From the NCBI GenBank assembly GCA_947474715.1, contig CANJJT010000004.1:52894-116893 (forward strand): DNA of 64,000 nt. The letters are read 5' to 3'. A program made the translations under genes and the position numbers. Each line of letters begins with the position of its first letter. The stretch's first letter is position 1. The stretch is from CAIYPG01 sp903864555. Lineage in GTDB: Bacteria > Pseudomonadota > Gammaproteobacteria > Burkholderiales > SG8-39. Below the pieces are notes generated by a model. It was not told the origin of the DNA and ran no database searches. It saw only the letters and a program-made list of their open reading frames with translations. This document shows positions 33,908 through 42,799 of this stretch, piece after piece.

Positions 33908-34351
33908 ATGTTTGAACACATACTTGTGCCGACTGATGGATCCCGGCTCGGCAACAAGGCCGTGAAGGCGGCCGTCAAGTTCGCCTCCGGCCTCAACGCC
34001 AGAATCACCTTCTACCAGGCGATCGAGAACAGCGCCATGCTGTACGGCGCCGACGGGTTTTCCGTGCCTGCCGAAACCATCGAAAGCATGGATCGCGCAA
34101 TGCGCAAGACCGCCCAGACCAATCTTGATGCCGCCGTCAAGCAGGCCTCGGCCAAGGGCATTGCCTGTGACGCGGTCATCGGCAAGCAGTTCGTGCCCTG
34201 GGAGGGCATCATCGAGACGGCGCGCAAGAAAAAGTGCGATGTCATCTTCATGGCTTCGCATGGCCGCCGCGGCATCGCCGGCATCGTGCTGGGCAGCGTG
34301 ACCCATCAGGTACTCACGCACTCCAAGATACCGGTCCTTGTATTCCGCTAG
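33908..34351 (+). CDS. Universal stress protein family (UspA-like)
   Basis: 147 residues, one Usp domain. It starts FEHILVPTDGSRLGNKAV and ends with the nucleotide-loop signature HGRRGIAGIVLGSVTHQVL, so ATP binding is likely. The site AGGAGAGAGCC precedes the ATG. It lies 42 bases after the cco operon. Usp genes commonly belong to ANR/FNR regulons, but no box is seen directly upstream here. Confidence 0.92.
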   Translation: MFEHILVPTDGSRLGNKAVKAAVKFASGLNARITFYQAIENSAMLYGADGFSVPAETIESMDRAMRKTAQTNLDAAVKQASAKGIACDAVIGKQFVPWEGIIETARKKKCDVIFMASHGRRGIAGIVLGSVTHQVLTHSKIPVLVFR

Positions 34352-34451
34352 TCGCGTCGGTTGATCCAGCGCAGCGTGCCCGCATGCAGGCCCCGCCAGG
34401 GAGCAGGTGGTATGGCTGCGGCCCCCTGAGTAGCACGCCGGGGTCGTTGCC

Positions 34452-37169
34452 GTGAGATCCCTGCATGCCCCCGACTATGGTCGGCACTATCTCGCCCGCC
34501 TGTTCGAGCCCGCCTCGGTGGCCATCATTGGCGCCACCGAGTCGAGTGGCAAGATCGGCGAAGTGCTGGTGGCCAACATGCTGGAGGCCGGCTTCTCCGG
34601 GCCGATCTATTGCGTCAATCCGAAGTATCGGGCGGTCAAGGGCATTCCCTGCTTCGCCTCCGTGGGTGATTTGCCTCAGGCGGTGGATCTTGCCGTCATC
34701 GCCACGCCCGCACCGGGCATACCGCGCATCCTCGAGTCCTGCGGTCGCAGGGGAATCCGGGCGGCCGTGGTCATCACTGCGGGTTTCGGCGAGACCGGCG
34801 AGGCGGGCCGGCAACTCGAGCGGCTGGTGCACGAAAGTGCGCGCAAGGCCGGCGTGCGCATGCTGGGACCCAATTGCCTGGGACTGGCCCGTCCCCGCGG
34901 CGGCCTGAACGCGACCTTTGCCCGGGGACATGCCCGGCCCGGAAGCCTGGGATTGATCTCGCAGTCCGGCGCCGTGTGCACGGCGATGATGGACTGGGCA
35001 GCCTGCAACGATGTGGGCTTTTCCAGCATCGTGTCGCTGGGCGGTTCGGTGGACATCGATTTTGGCGAGCTGATCGACTTCCTGGCCGTCGACCATTGCA
35101 CCGAACATATCCTGCTCTATGTCGAGGGTGTGCGTGATGCGCGTCGCTTCATCGGCAGCCTGCGGGCGGCGGCGCGCCTGAAGCCGGTGATCCTCATGAA
35201 GGTGGGCCGTCATCCGGACGGCACGCGTGCCGCGGTTTCCCATACCGGCGCCATCGTCGGCGCCGACGATGTCTTCGATGCGGCGGTGAGGCGCACCGGC
35301 GCCGTGCGGGTGGGCAGCATCGGCCAGCTGGTGGCTGCCGCCCAGGCCTTGTCCGAGCATGTGCGCCCGCGCGGCAACCGGCTGGCGGTAATCACCAATG
35401 GCGGCGGGCCGGGCGTGATGGCCGCGGACCGGGCCGCCGATCTGGGCCTGCCGCTGGCGGCACTGTCCGCCATCACGCTGGAGCGGTTGCGCCCGGAGCT
35501 GCCCGCCAACTGGTCACAGGGCAATCCGCTCGACCTCATCGGCGATGCCGGCAGCGCGCGCTATCGCGCCGCAGTAGCCGCCTGCCTGGACGATCCCGGC
35601 GTGGACGGCCTCCTGGTCATCCTCACCCCGCAGGCCATGACCGACGCCGGGGCGGTGGCCCATGCCGTGATCGAGGCACGGCAGGCGAATCCCAAGCCCA
35701 TTGTCGCCTGCTGGATGGGCGAGCAAAGCGTCACCGGCGGGCGCGATATCCTGCGTGCGGCGGGCATCCCGGTGTTCCGCACCCCCGATCCGGCCGTCGA
35801 GGTGTTTTCGCACCTGGCGGCCTGGCACCAGAACCAGCAGGCCATGTTGCAGGTGCCCGGGCCGCTGGCCCATGCGCAACGACCCGATATCGCGGCAGCC
35901 AGGGCCATCGTCTTGGCGGCACTGGCGCGGGGTGAAAGCGTGCTCGGCTCGGAAGCGTCCAAGGACCTCCTGGCGGCCTTTCACATTCCCATGGCACGCG
36001 GCCGCTTTGCCGCAACCGCGGCCGATGCGGTGAAGCTTGCCGCCGACATGGCCTGCCCGGTGGCGCTGAAGATTGTCTCGCCCGACATCACCCACAAGAG
36101 CGATGTTGGCGGCGTGCGACTCAACCTGGCCAGCCCCGCTGAGGTCGAACCGGCTTTCCACGCCATGCTCGATGAAGTTCGGCAGCGCCGACCGCAGGCG
36201 CGCCTCGATGGCGTCATGGTCGAGCCCATGGTGGTCCGGCCACAGGGCCGTGAACTGATGATCGGCCTGCTGCGTGACCCGGTGTTCGGTCCCGCCATCA
36301 CCTTTGGCGCCGGGGGCACTGCAGTCGAACTGCTGCGTGATCGTAGCGTGGCCCTGCCGCCCCTCAACGCCACACTGGCCGCGGACATGATCGCCGGAAC
36401 GCGCGTGGCGAAACTGCTGGGCAACTTCCGCGGCATGCCGGCAGCCGATCTGGATGCGCTTGCCTCGGTGCTGGTGCGTGTCTCGGAACTGGCCTGCGAG
36501 TTTCCAGAAGTCCATGAACTCGACATCAATCCGCTGGTGGCCGATGCCGGTGGCGTCACGGCCCTGGATGCGCGCGTGGTCCTGAAGGCGGGGCCGGCAC
36601 TCCTGCATGGCGCCGCGCCGCTGGCTTTCGGCCACCTGGCCATCCACCCCTATCCGGAACACCTTGCCTGCAAGGTGACATTGATCGATGGCACCCCGGT
36701 GAGCCTGCGCCCGATCCGCCCTGAGGATGCGCAGATGGAGCAGGCTTTCGTCACCGCACTGTCGCCGGCGACACGGCGCTTTCGCTTCATGAACAGCATG
36801 CGGGAACTGACCCGCGAAATGCTGGTGCGCTTCACCCAGATCGACTACGACCGCGAACTGGCCTTCGTGGCGCTGGATGAGCGCGCCGACCCGGTGATGG
36901 AAGTGGGCGTGGCGCGCTATGTCTGCTACCCCGACGGCGAGAGCTGCGAGTTCGCCATCGTGCTGGCCGATGCCTGGCAGGGCCGGGGGCTGGGTTCACT
37001 CATGCTCAGGCGCCTGGGTGATGCGGCGCGCGAGAAGGGACTGAAGCGCATGATCGGCCACGTGCTCAGCGACAATGCCGGCATGCTGGCCATGTGCCGC
37101 AGGCTGGGCGGGGTGGAATCCCCCATGCCGTCCGAGCATGACATCCGCCAGGTGACCTTCCCGCTCTGA
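34452..37169 (+). CDS. NDP-forming acyl-CoA synthetase fused to GNAT acetyltransferase (Pat-like)
   Basis: 905 residues from a GTG start. Order: CoA-binding domain (residues 15-140, ASVAIIGATESSGKIGEVL), ligase domains with the phospho-His region (SHTGAIVGADDVFDAAVRR near residue 265), an ATP-grasp domain (about 490-700, VALKIVSPDITHKSDVGGVRL), and a C-terminal GNAT domain (about 740-905, GRGLGSLMLRRLGDAARE). Such fusions include the protein lysine acetyltransferases Pat/PatZ that switch off acetyl-CoA synthetase; others may form acetyl-CoA or acetate with ATP. With the ligase His kept, either activity is possible. It lies between two stress-protein genes. Confidence 0.9.
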   Translation: MRSLHAPDYGRHYLARLFEPASVAIIGATESSGKIGEVLVANMLEAGFSGPIYCVNPKYRAVKGIPCFASVGDLPQAVDLAVIATPAPGIPRILESCGRRGIRAAVVITAGFGETGEAGRQLERLVHESARKAGVRMLGPNCLGLARPRGGLNATFARGHARPGSLGLISQSGAVCTAMMDWAACNDVGFSSIVSLGGSVDIDFGELIDFLAVDHCTEHILLYVEGVRDARRFIGSLRAAARLKPVILMKVGRHPDGTRAAVSHTGAIVGADDVFDAAVRRTGAVRVGSIGQLVAAAQALSEHVRPRGNRLAVITNGGGPGVMAADRAADLGLPLAALSAITLERLRPELPANWSQGNPLDLIGDAGSARYRAAVAACLDDPGVDGLLVILTPQAMTDAGAVAHAVIEARQANPKPIVACWMGEQSVTGGRDILRAAGIPVFRTPDPAVEVFSHLAAWHQNQQAMLQVPGPLAHAQRPDIAAARAIVLAALARGESVLGSEASKDLLAAFHIPMARGRFAATAADAVKLAADMACPVALKIVSPDITHKSDVGGVRLNLASPAEVEPAFHAMLDEVRQRRPQARLDGVMVEPMVVRPQGRELMIGLLRDPVFGPAITFGAGGTAVELLRDRSVALPPLNATLAADMIAGTRVAKLLGNFRGMPAADLDALASVLVRVSELACEFPEVHELDINPLVADAGGVTALDARVVLKAGPALLHGAAPLAFGHLAIHPYPEHLACKVTLIDGTPVSLRPIRPEDAQMEQAFVTALSPATRRFRFMNSMRELTREMLVRFTQIDYDRELAFVALDERADPVMEVGVARYVCYPDGESCEFAIVLADAWQGRGLGSLMLRRLGDAAREKGLKRMIGHVLSDNAGMLAMCRRLGGVESPMPSEHDIRQVTFPL

Positions 37170-37294
37170 TGCCCCGACCCGGCACCAGGCTGCTTCATGG
37201 CATGGTCCGCACGCGCCATGCAGGTCGCAGGCAGAGGCACAGCCAGCCGGTGATTGCCGGTGTTGCAATGCAGGTGGATGGTGGCAGGCGACAG

Positions 37295-37308
37295 TTGACC
37301 TGCGTCAA
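37295..37308. promoter_or_regulatory. FNR/ANR-type palindrome upstream of the second usp gene
   Basis: TTGACCTGCGTCAA is a symmetric TTGAC-N4-GTCAA site with one change per half. It lies 124 bases before the usp start at 37432, after the acyl-CoA synthetase stop. Confidence 0.65.
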
Positions 37309-37431
37309 GGCCTGACCCGGGCGGGCGATTAAGCTGGCAGCCATCACATTGACGGCAATGCCTCTGGATTGTTCTGCCGGCGCCATGGTCTCCTCCGGAG
37401 GCACAACTGAAACGCAAGGAAAGGAAGCGAC

Positions 37432-37884
37432 ATGTTCAAGAACATACTGGTTGCCATCGATGGCAGCGGCACTGCCGCTAAGGGATTCCAGACCGCGCTT
37501 GGCCTGGCACGCGAGCAGTCCGCCCGGTTGAATGTGCTCCACGTGGTGGATGAGCGCGGCCCGGTGATGTATCCGGAGGGTGGCGCTTTCGTCAGCGAGA
37601 TGATCTATCTGCTGCGCGAGAGCGGCAAGAAGATCCTGGCCCAGGCGGAGCAGGAAGCGGCGCAGGCCGGCGTGGAATGCAAGACCCTGTTGGTCGAGAC
37701 GCTGGGTCTGCCGGTGGCCGAAGTCATCCTCGGCCAGGTCAAGGCTACTTCTGCAGACCTGATCGTGCTGGGCACGCATGGACGCCGCGGCCTCAAGCGC
37801 ATCGTCATGGGTAGCGATGCCGAGGGCGTGTTGCGCGAGTCGACGGTGCCGGTGCTGCTGGTGCGCGCACCTGAGGCGGACTAG
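37432..37884 (+). CDS. Universal stress protein family (UspA-like)
   Basis: 150 residues. It begins MFKNILVAIDGSGTAAKGF and has the loop signature THGRRGLKRIVMGSDAEGVL. It is a single-domain Usp, likely ATP-binding, acting in the cytoplasm under energy limitation. AAGGAAAGGAAG precedes the ATG. An FNR-type palindrome lies 124 bases upstream. It is a paralogue of the usp gene at 33908, with the same HGRRG loop. Confidence 0.92.
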   Translation: MFKNILVAIDGSGTAAKGFQTALGLAREQSARLNVLHVVDERGPVMYPEGGAFVSEMIYLLRESGKKILAQAEQEAAQAGVECKTLLVETLGLPVAEVILGQVKATSADLIVLGTHGRRGLKRIVMGSDAEGVLRESTVPVLLVRAPEAD

Positions 37885-37994
37885 GGACATTGCAGGGCAG
37901 ATCATGATCAGCCCTGACCAGTTCAGCCTGGTTCAAGAAAACCTGAACTGCCTGGACGGCCTGCCGGCGATTCGTCAGCAGATCTGAATTCGCC

Positions 37995-39254
37995 ATGTCC
38001 ATCCTGACCGACTTTCCCCTGGCCAACCTGCTGGTTGCACTCGGCATCGGCCTGCTGGTGGGCGGAGAGCGCGAACGCAACAAGGGTGAAGGTCCGGACC
38101 GCGCCATGGCCGGCGTGCGCACCTTTGCCATCACGGCGCTGCTGGGCGCTGTCTGCCTGCGTGCCGGGGGAGAACTGCTGCTGGCTGTGACCGTGGCTGC
38201 CGTGGCAACCCTGTGCGTATTCAGCCTGCGCAGCCGCGACAGCCGGCTGGGCGGCAATGGCGGTGACCCCGGCCTGACCACCGAAGTGGCGCTCATCCTC
38301 ACCCTGCTGCTGGGCGCGCTGGCCGTGGCCGAGCCGGGCGTAGCCTCGGCGCTGGGCGTGACCCTTGCCGTGTTGCTGGCTTCCAAGAGCTGGTTGCATC
38401 ATTTCGTCAAATCGGTGGTGACCGAGCAGGAGATGTGGGATGCCCTCATCATCTCTGCGGCCAGCCTGGTGATCCTCCCGTTGCTGCCGGATCGCTACAT
38501 GGGCCCCTTCGATGCCATCAACCCCCGGACCACCGGCACGCTGGTGGTGCTGATCATGGCGGTGAGCGCGGCCGGACATGTGGCCTCGCGCGCCCTCGGC
38601 GCACGGCTGGGGCTGCCGGCAGCCGGCTTTGCCTCGGGCTTCGTGTCCAGCACCGCCACGGTGGCCGCCATGGGCACGCGCTTTGTCTCGCATCCGGAGA
38701 TACAGGCGCCGGCGGCGGCCGCAGCCATATTGTCCAGCGTGTCCACCATCATCCAGTTGTTCGTGGTGCTGGGCGCCACCAATCCTGCGGTGATGGCCGA
38801 ACTCATGCTGCCGCTGTCATTTTCAGGTGCTGCGGCGCTGGCTTATGCCGCATTGTTTGCAATGCGCGGCCTGAAGTCATCGCAGGCCCTCAATGGCGAG
38901 CCTGGCTCGGCCTTCAGCATCAGGACGGTGCTGCTGCTGGCCCTCACCCTGTCAGGCATCGTCATGCTGTCTGCCGGCATGGAGCAATGGCTGGGGCGTC
39001 CGGGTGTGCTGGTGGCCGCGCTGCTGTCCGGCTTTGGAGATGTGCACTCCACCTCGGTATCCATGGCCTCGCTGGCCTCTTCCGGGCGCATGAGCCCCGC
39101 CGAATCGGTGCTGCCCATACTCATTGCGCTCAGCGCCAACACGGTGGGAAAGGCGGTGGTCGGTGGCATCACCGGTGGGCCGGCCTACCTGCGCAGCATC
39201 GCGCCCGGCCTGGCGTTGATGCTGGCAGCCGCCTGGGCGGGCTATCTGCTCTGA
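37995..39254 (+). CDS. MgtC/SapB N-terminal and DUF4010 membrane protein
   Basis: 419 residues, almost entirely hydrophobic with about 12 helices. The N-terminal MgtC/SapB part has NLLVALGIGLLVGGERERNK with its conserved Gly/Glu-Arg pattern. The C-terminal DUF4010 half has LPAAGFASGFVSSTATVAAMG, a typical small-residue helix. A cation or magnesium-related transport role is suggested for the family but unproven. It follows the usp gene by 110 bases. No regulatory site is seen. Confidence 0.85.
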   Translation: MSILTDFPLANLLVALGIGLLVGGERERNKGEGPDRAMAGVRTFAITALLGAVCLRAGGELLLAVTVAAVATLCVFSLRSRDSRLGGNGGDPGLTTEVALILTLLLGALAVAEPGVASALGVTLAVLLASKSWLHHFVKSVVTEQEMWDALIISAASLVILPLLPDRYMGPFDAINPRTTGTLVVLIMAVSAAGHVASRALGARLGLPAAGFASGFVSSTATVAAMGTRFVSHPEIQAPAAAAAILSSVSTIIQLFVVLGATNPAVMAELMLPLSFSGAAALAYAALFAMRGLKSSQALNGEPGSAFSIRTVLLLALTLSGIVMLSAGMEQWLGRPGVLVAALLSGFGDVHSTSVSMASLASSGRMSPAESVLPILIALSANTVGKAVVGGITGGPAYLRSIAPGLALMLAAAWAGYLL

Positions 39255-39281
39255 GCCCGGCCTGGCTTGCCGCAGGGAGCA

Positions 39282-39917
39282 TCAGCGCGGACGAGCCTGC
39301 TGCTTTTCGAGCCGGGCAATCAGCCCCTCCATGCCGGCCTCACGGCCGATCTGCTCGAATTCGCTGCGATAGTTGAGCACCAGGCTGATGCCTTCGACGG
39401 AGATGTCGTAGATCTTCCAGCCGCTGTCGATCAAGTGCATGCTGTAGGCCACCACCACTGGTTGTGTGCCTGGCCGGATGTAGCGGTTGCGCACCATCGC
39501 TTCCTTCGCGCCTGCAGCCATCTGCACCGGCATCACCTCCATGGTCTGCCCGCGATAGGCATCCACGGCCGCCGAATAGGTGCGGACCAGCATGGCGCGG
39601 AAGGCCTCCACCAGGCGTTCGCGCTGCTCGGGCGTGGCTGTGCGCCAGCTGCGGCCGGCGGCCAGTCGAGTGGCTTCGGCAAAATCGATGTGCGGCAGGA
39701 TCTTCGATTCCGCCAGGGCCATGGCCTTGGCGCGATCACCGGCTTTCAGGGCTGGATCCTGCTTGATGGCCGTCATCACCTGATGGGTGATCTCGCGGAT
39801 CAACTGCTCCGGTCCGGGGCTGTCGGCCGCGCCAGCCGTCAGCGGTGACAGGGTGAACAGGAGCGCTGCAAGGCAGGCAAACAAGGGGTTGCGGGAAGTC
39901 GTGAGCAGGTTTTTCAT
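39282..39917 (-). CDS. mlaC: MlaC/Ttg2D family phospholipid-binding ABC transporter component
   Basis: 211 residues. A signal peptide (residues 1-30, ending LTAGA) is followed by an MlaC domain: AESKILPHIDFAEATRLAAG, the family-typical WRTATPEQRERLVEAFRAML and VYDISVEGISLVLNYRSEFE-like end (here IYDISVEGISL). MlaC carries phospholipids across the periplasm between the MlaA and MlaFEDB complexes. No other mla gene is nearby, so it is detached from its usual operon. It converges on the MgtC-like gene. Confidence 0.9.
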   Translation of the reverse strand: MKNLLTTSRNPLFACLAALLFTLSPLTAGAADSPGPEQLIREITHQVMTAIKQDPALKAGDRAKAMALAESKILPHIDFAEATRLAAGRSWRTATPEQRERLVEAFRAMLVRTYSAAVDAYRGQTMEVMPVQMAAGAKEAMVRNRYIRPGTQPVVVAYSMHLIDSGWKIYDISVEGISLVLNYRSEFEQIGREAGMEGLIARLEKQQARPR

Positions 39918-40399
39918 GGCTGGGAGGATACCAGCCTCCGGGGCAATCCACGCGCAGCCCGGTTGTGGGCATTGGTAACAGTTTGTTGCCGTCAGTTATT
40001 GGCTGGATCCTGTTTAAGGAAATGATCACAATAAATCAATATGATTAATAAGAGCGGTACATGCTGTATAAAATTGATAATAATTAGCCGGTTGATCAGC
40101 TTTTTCCGGCCGTGGGATGGCCACGCGTTCAGGCAAGGTTGGGGTTCTGGTCGGTGGTGAAGCCGGTTGCCTGTTCGGCGGCAACTGCAGCCTGCAGTGC
40201 ACGCGCCGCGCTGGCGGGCCCGTGGGCGGATCGTTGCAGCCGTGAATAGAGCTCCCGGCGCAACCGAGATGGGCGGGGTAGGACGATTCCTACCCCCTGA
40301 GTTCCGCCAGACTGACAGTCCTGCTCAGTCGCGGTCCCACCCATGCGTTCAGACCGCGGCCAATGGCGGCTCGATCCGGTGCCGACCATACTTCGCTCC
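39918..40399. promoter_or_regulatory. Intergenic region with AT-rich island between mlaC and the regulator-fnr pair
   Basis: 482 bases without a convincing gene. An AT-rich stretch from about 40010 to 40095 contains TTGATAATAATTA (40074-40086), shared with gaps at 6400 and 52078, and a TTGATCAGC near 40101. It probably holds promoters for mlaC and the CheY-like/fnr pair. The TTGAT half sites are not full FNR boxes. Confidence 0.4.
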
Positions 40400-40846
40400 A
40401 TGGATACGATCTCAGCCGCAAACACACAGCACCAGTTCCAGGCGCCCGGTTCGCAAGCCAGGGCCGAAGCCCTGAAGGTATTTCTGGTGGACGATTCAGC
40501 GGCGCTGCGCAGCCGCATCGCCGGCATGGTCCGTGAGATCGAAGGCGTGGACATTGTCGGCGAGGCAGAAATCCCGGACCAGGCCACCAGCGGCATCCTG
40601 GAAAGCGCGCCGGATGCCGTGTTGCTCGACCTCAAGCTCACCGGTGGCACCGGCATCGACGTGTTGAAGGCGGTGCATCCGGCGCATCCGGGCATCGTCT
40701 TCATTATCCTGACCAACCATGCCGGCCGGCATTACCAGCGCGCCTGCATGGCCTCGGGCGCTAGCTACTTCCTGGACAAGAGCCACGATTTCAAACAGAT
40801 CGCCACGATTCTGGGCGCGCTGCGTTCCATCCGTTGCAGGCATTGA
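40400..40846 (+). CDS. Single-domain response regulator (CheY-like)
   Basis: 148 residues. A 25-residue polar extension precedes a receiver domain: KVFLVDDSAALRSRI supplies the acidic pair, AVLLDLKLTGG the phospho-acceptor Asp, IILTN the Thr, and YFLDKSHDF the Lys. There is no output domain. It is followed 28 bases later by fnr and is probably co-transcribed. It may be phosphorylated by a kinase elsewhere. The start at MDTISAAN is one of several possible. Confidence 0.88.
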   Translation: MDTISAANTQHQFQAPGSQARAEALKVFLVDDSAALRSRIAGMVREIEGVDIVGEAEIPDQATSGILESAPDAVLLDLKLTGGTGIDVLKAVHPAHPGIVFIILTNHAGRHYQRACMASGASYFLDKSHDFKQIATILGALRSIRCRH

Positions 40847-40874
40847 GAACAACAACCGAGAAGCGAGACTTCCC

Positions 40875-41660
40875 ATGTCAGCCGTCGCAGTCCGAACCAT
40901 CACGTCCATCCGCAAAGAGCCCATGAACCAGAGCGCCAGTGCAGAGCTTGCCAAGTGTCCGACCCGGTGTTCCACCTGCGGCCTGCGCGAAGTGTGCCTG
41001 CCCTGCGGGCTCACCGGCACCGAGCTGGACCGGCTGGACCAGCTCATCTACACCCGCAAGCGCGTCAAGCGCGGCGAAACCCTGTATCAGTCGGGCGATA
41101 CCTTCAAGTCCCTGTACGCCATCCGCAGCGGCTTCTTCAAGAGCTGTGTGCTGCTCGAGGACGGCCGCGACCAGGTGACCGCATTCCATATGCCCGGTGA
41201 GCTGATGGGCATGGACGGCATCGGCAATGACCGTCACAACGTCAATGCCGTGGCGCTCGAGGACAGCGAAGTGTGCATCATCGTCTTCTCCAGCCTGGAA
41301 CAGGCGGCCTCGGAAGTGCGTGGTCTTCAGCGACAGTTCCACAAGGTGATGAGCCGCGAGCTGGTGCGTGACCAGGGCGTGATGATGCTGCTGGGCACCA
41401 TGCGCGCCGAGGAGCGACTGGCCACCTTCCTGCTCAACCTGTCTCAGCGTTTCCTGGCGCGTGGTTACTCACAGACCGAATTCAATCTGCGTATGACACG
41501 CGAGGAAATCGGCAGCTTCATCGGCCTGAAGCTGGAGACGGTCAGCCGCATCTTCTCGCGCTTCGATGATGAAGGCCTGATCAGCGTGCAGCAGAAGAAG
41601 GTCCGCATCCTCGATGTGATCGGCCTCAAGCGCCTGCTGGGGCAGCACCTGGGCGCCTGA
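40875..41660 (+). CDS. fnr: FNR-type oxygen-responsive transcriptional regulator
   Basis: 261 residues (an ATG at 40923 would give 245). The N-terminal cysteine cluster CPTRCSTCGLREVC matches the Cys16/20/23/29 layout of E. coli FNR, and the fourth ligand is the Cys in DSEVCIIVF. A CRP-type effector domain and dimer helix follow. The recognition helix GLKLETVSRIFSRF has the Glu..Ser-Arg set that reads TTGAT. It should bind a 4Fe-4S cluster without oxygen and activate boxes of this type. Six good boxes occur in the window, so it is the likely regulator of its own neighbourhood. Confidence 0.96.
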   Translation: MSAVAVRTITSIRKEPMNQSASAELAKCPTRCSTCGLREVCLPCGLTGTELDRLDQLIYTRKRVKRGETLYQSGDTFKSLYAIRSGFFKSCVLLEDGRDQVTAFHMPGELMGMDGIGNDRHNVNAVALEDSEVCIIVFSSLEQAASEVRGLQRQFHKVMSRELVRDQGVMMLLGTMRAEERLATFLLNLSQRFLARGYSQTEFNLRMTREEIGSFIGLKLETVSRIFSRFDDEGLISVQQKKVRILDVIGLKRLLGQHLGA

Positions 41661-41691
41661 GCCGCAGATCCGTACCGGATTCCGTCCGAAC

Positions 41692-41725
41692 CGCCGGCCC
41701 GCTGAATAGCGGCCGGCGTTTTTTA
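41692..41725 (+). terminator. Intrinsic terminator after fnr
   Basis: An 8-bp stem, CGCCGGCC paired with GGCCGGCG, is followed by TTTTTTA, 32 bases after the fnr stop. Confidence 0.88.
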
Positions 41726-41726
41726 T

Positions 41727-42108
41727 GGGGTTCTTGGTCAATTTCCGGGGACGGCATTGGCAGCAAGCTTGGCCGGCTCGGGTTAACCCCCTTGTCAAAG
41801 GGGGCCGACTGGCCGCAGGCCAGCGGGGGGATTTTGACCCGCCAGGCCGATCTACCTGCCTTCGCAAGCGATAGCCGCGAACCCTGTTGATGGTCATTGG
41901 CTTGCAGGCTTGCAGGCTTGCAGGGATGCGCCGGATCACATCCCCGACATCAATCAGGCACTCGTGGTGCGCTGCAAGCGCAACGGGAGAAAATCCCCCC
42001 GCTCGTTCGCTGCGCTCACGAGTCGGCCCCCTTTGACAAGGGGGGTGAACCGCGCCGCAGCCACGTCTCCCCGGAAATCACCGAAGAACCTTTGACAAGG
42101 GGTTAACC
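41727..42108. repeat. Compound palindromic repeat, copy A
   Basis: A 382-base element between the convergent fnr and dksA-like genes. Outer arms carry GGTTCTTGGTCAATTTCCGG (left) and its near-inverse ending GAAGAACCTTTGACAAGGGG (right). Inner arms carry CCCCCTTGTCAAAGGGGGCC and its inverse GGCCCCCTTTGACAAGGGGG. Each inner arm is itself a hairpin (CCCCCTT-GTCA-AAGGGGG) followed by a small GC hairpin (CTGGCC-GCA-GGCCAG on the left). The core holds an 8-base unit, CTTGCAGG, three times at 41901-41924. No open frame of note. Copies B and C lie at 47670 and 57458. Confidence 0.88.
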
Positions 42109-42122
42109 AGCGAGGCTGGACC

Positions 42123-42518
42123 TCAGAGACTGCGGTGGCTATGCTCGCCACGCGCACGTTCGGCCTGCTCCTGGCAGCCAATGCAGCGGGCCGCCGCCGG
42201 GGAAGCCTGCAGGCGGGCCAGGGCGACCGCGTGTCCGCAGGCGATGCAGGTGCCATAGCTGTCATCGCGCAGGCGCTTCAGCGCCGCCTCGGCTTCACGC
42301 AGTTCCTGGATGTCGCGCTGCACCGATGCCAGGTCCAGGCTGGTCTGCAGGTCGGCCAGTGCCGCGTCGTCGACATCCTCGTTGTGGTTGGCCAGCCCGA
42401 TCACGTCCGGTGTGCCGTTGGCTTTCATGGCATCGGCGATCTCGTTGCGCAGGCGTGCTGCCAGTTGGCGCAATTGTGTTTCCAGTCCGGCAGATTGGGC
42501 CTTGGTGATTCTGGTCAT
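42123..42518 (-). CDS. TraR/DksA-type zinc finger protein
   Basis: 131 residues. The N-terminal two thirds are helical (ETQLRQLAARLRNEIADAMK) and acidic. The C-terminal zinc finger is CIACGHAVALARLQASPAAARCIGC, a C-x2-C-x17-C-x2-C pattern of the DksA/TraR family. Such proteins enter the RNA polymerase secondary channel or play roles in stress. It lies across the FNR box at 42702 from a flavocytochrome gene and may share anaerobic control. Confidence 0.9.
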   Translation of the reverse strand: MTRITKAQSAGLETQLRQLAARLRNEIADAMKANGTPDVIGLANHNEDVDDAALADLQTSLDLASVQRDIQELREAEAALKRLRDDSYGTCIACGHAVALARLQASPAAARCIGCQEQAERARGEHSHRSL

Positions 42519-42701
42519 GAGTGATCCTCGCTGCAGTGAGTGTAGGGGGGCATACAGGCGGCGCGTAGGGTGCTGACGGACAGGGTGTGCCGTGGTCCGC
42601 GCTGCACAGGGATCATCGACGCGATCCCGGCATGAAGCGCAGTACTGGAACTGCCGGGGCCCTCTTCAGAGGCAAGAATAGTGGCATACATGGGAATAAC
42701 A

Positions 42702-42715
42702 TTGACCAGGATCAA
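42702..42715. promoter_or_regulatory. FNR/ANR box between the dksA-like gene and the ferric-reductase-like gene
   Basis: TTGACCAGGATCAA has one deviation from consensus. It lies 85 bases before the flavocytochrome ATG and 184 bases upstream of the divergent zinc finger gene. Confidence 0.8.
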
Positions 42716-42799
42716 GCAGGTCAGCCGGGCCACGCGGGATGCTGCAGGTGACATCCACATTCATCCCTCCAGGCCGGCCACGATCTCCGGAAAGCGCTC

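Noticed and set aside
40074..40109. TTGAT half sites near 40075 and 40101 as an FNR box for fnr autoregulation
   Set aside because: The second half sites do not match (ATTAG and nothing in register), so no full box is supported.
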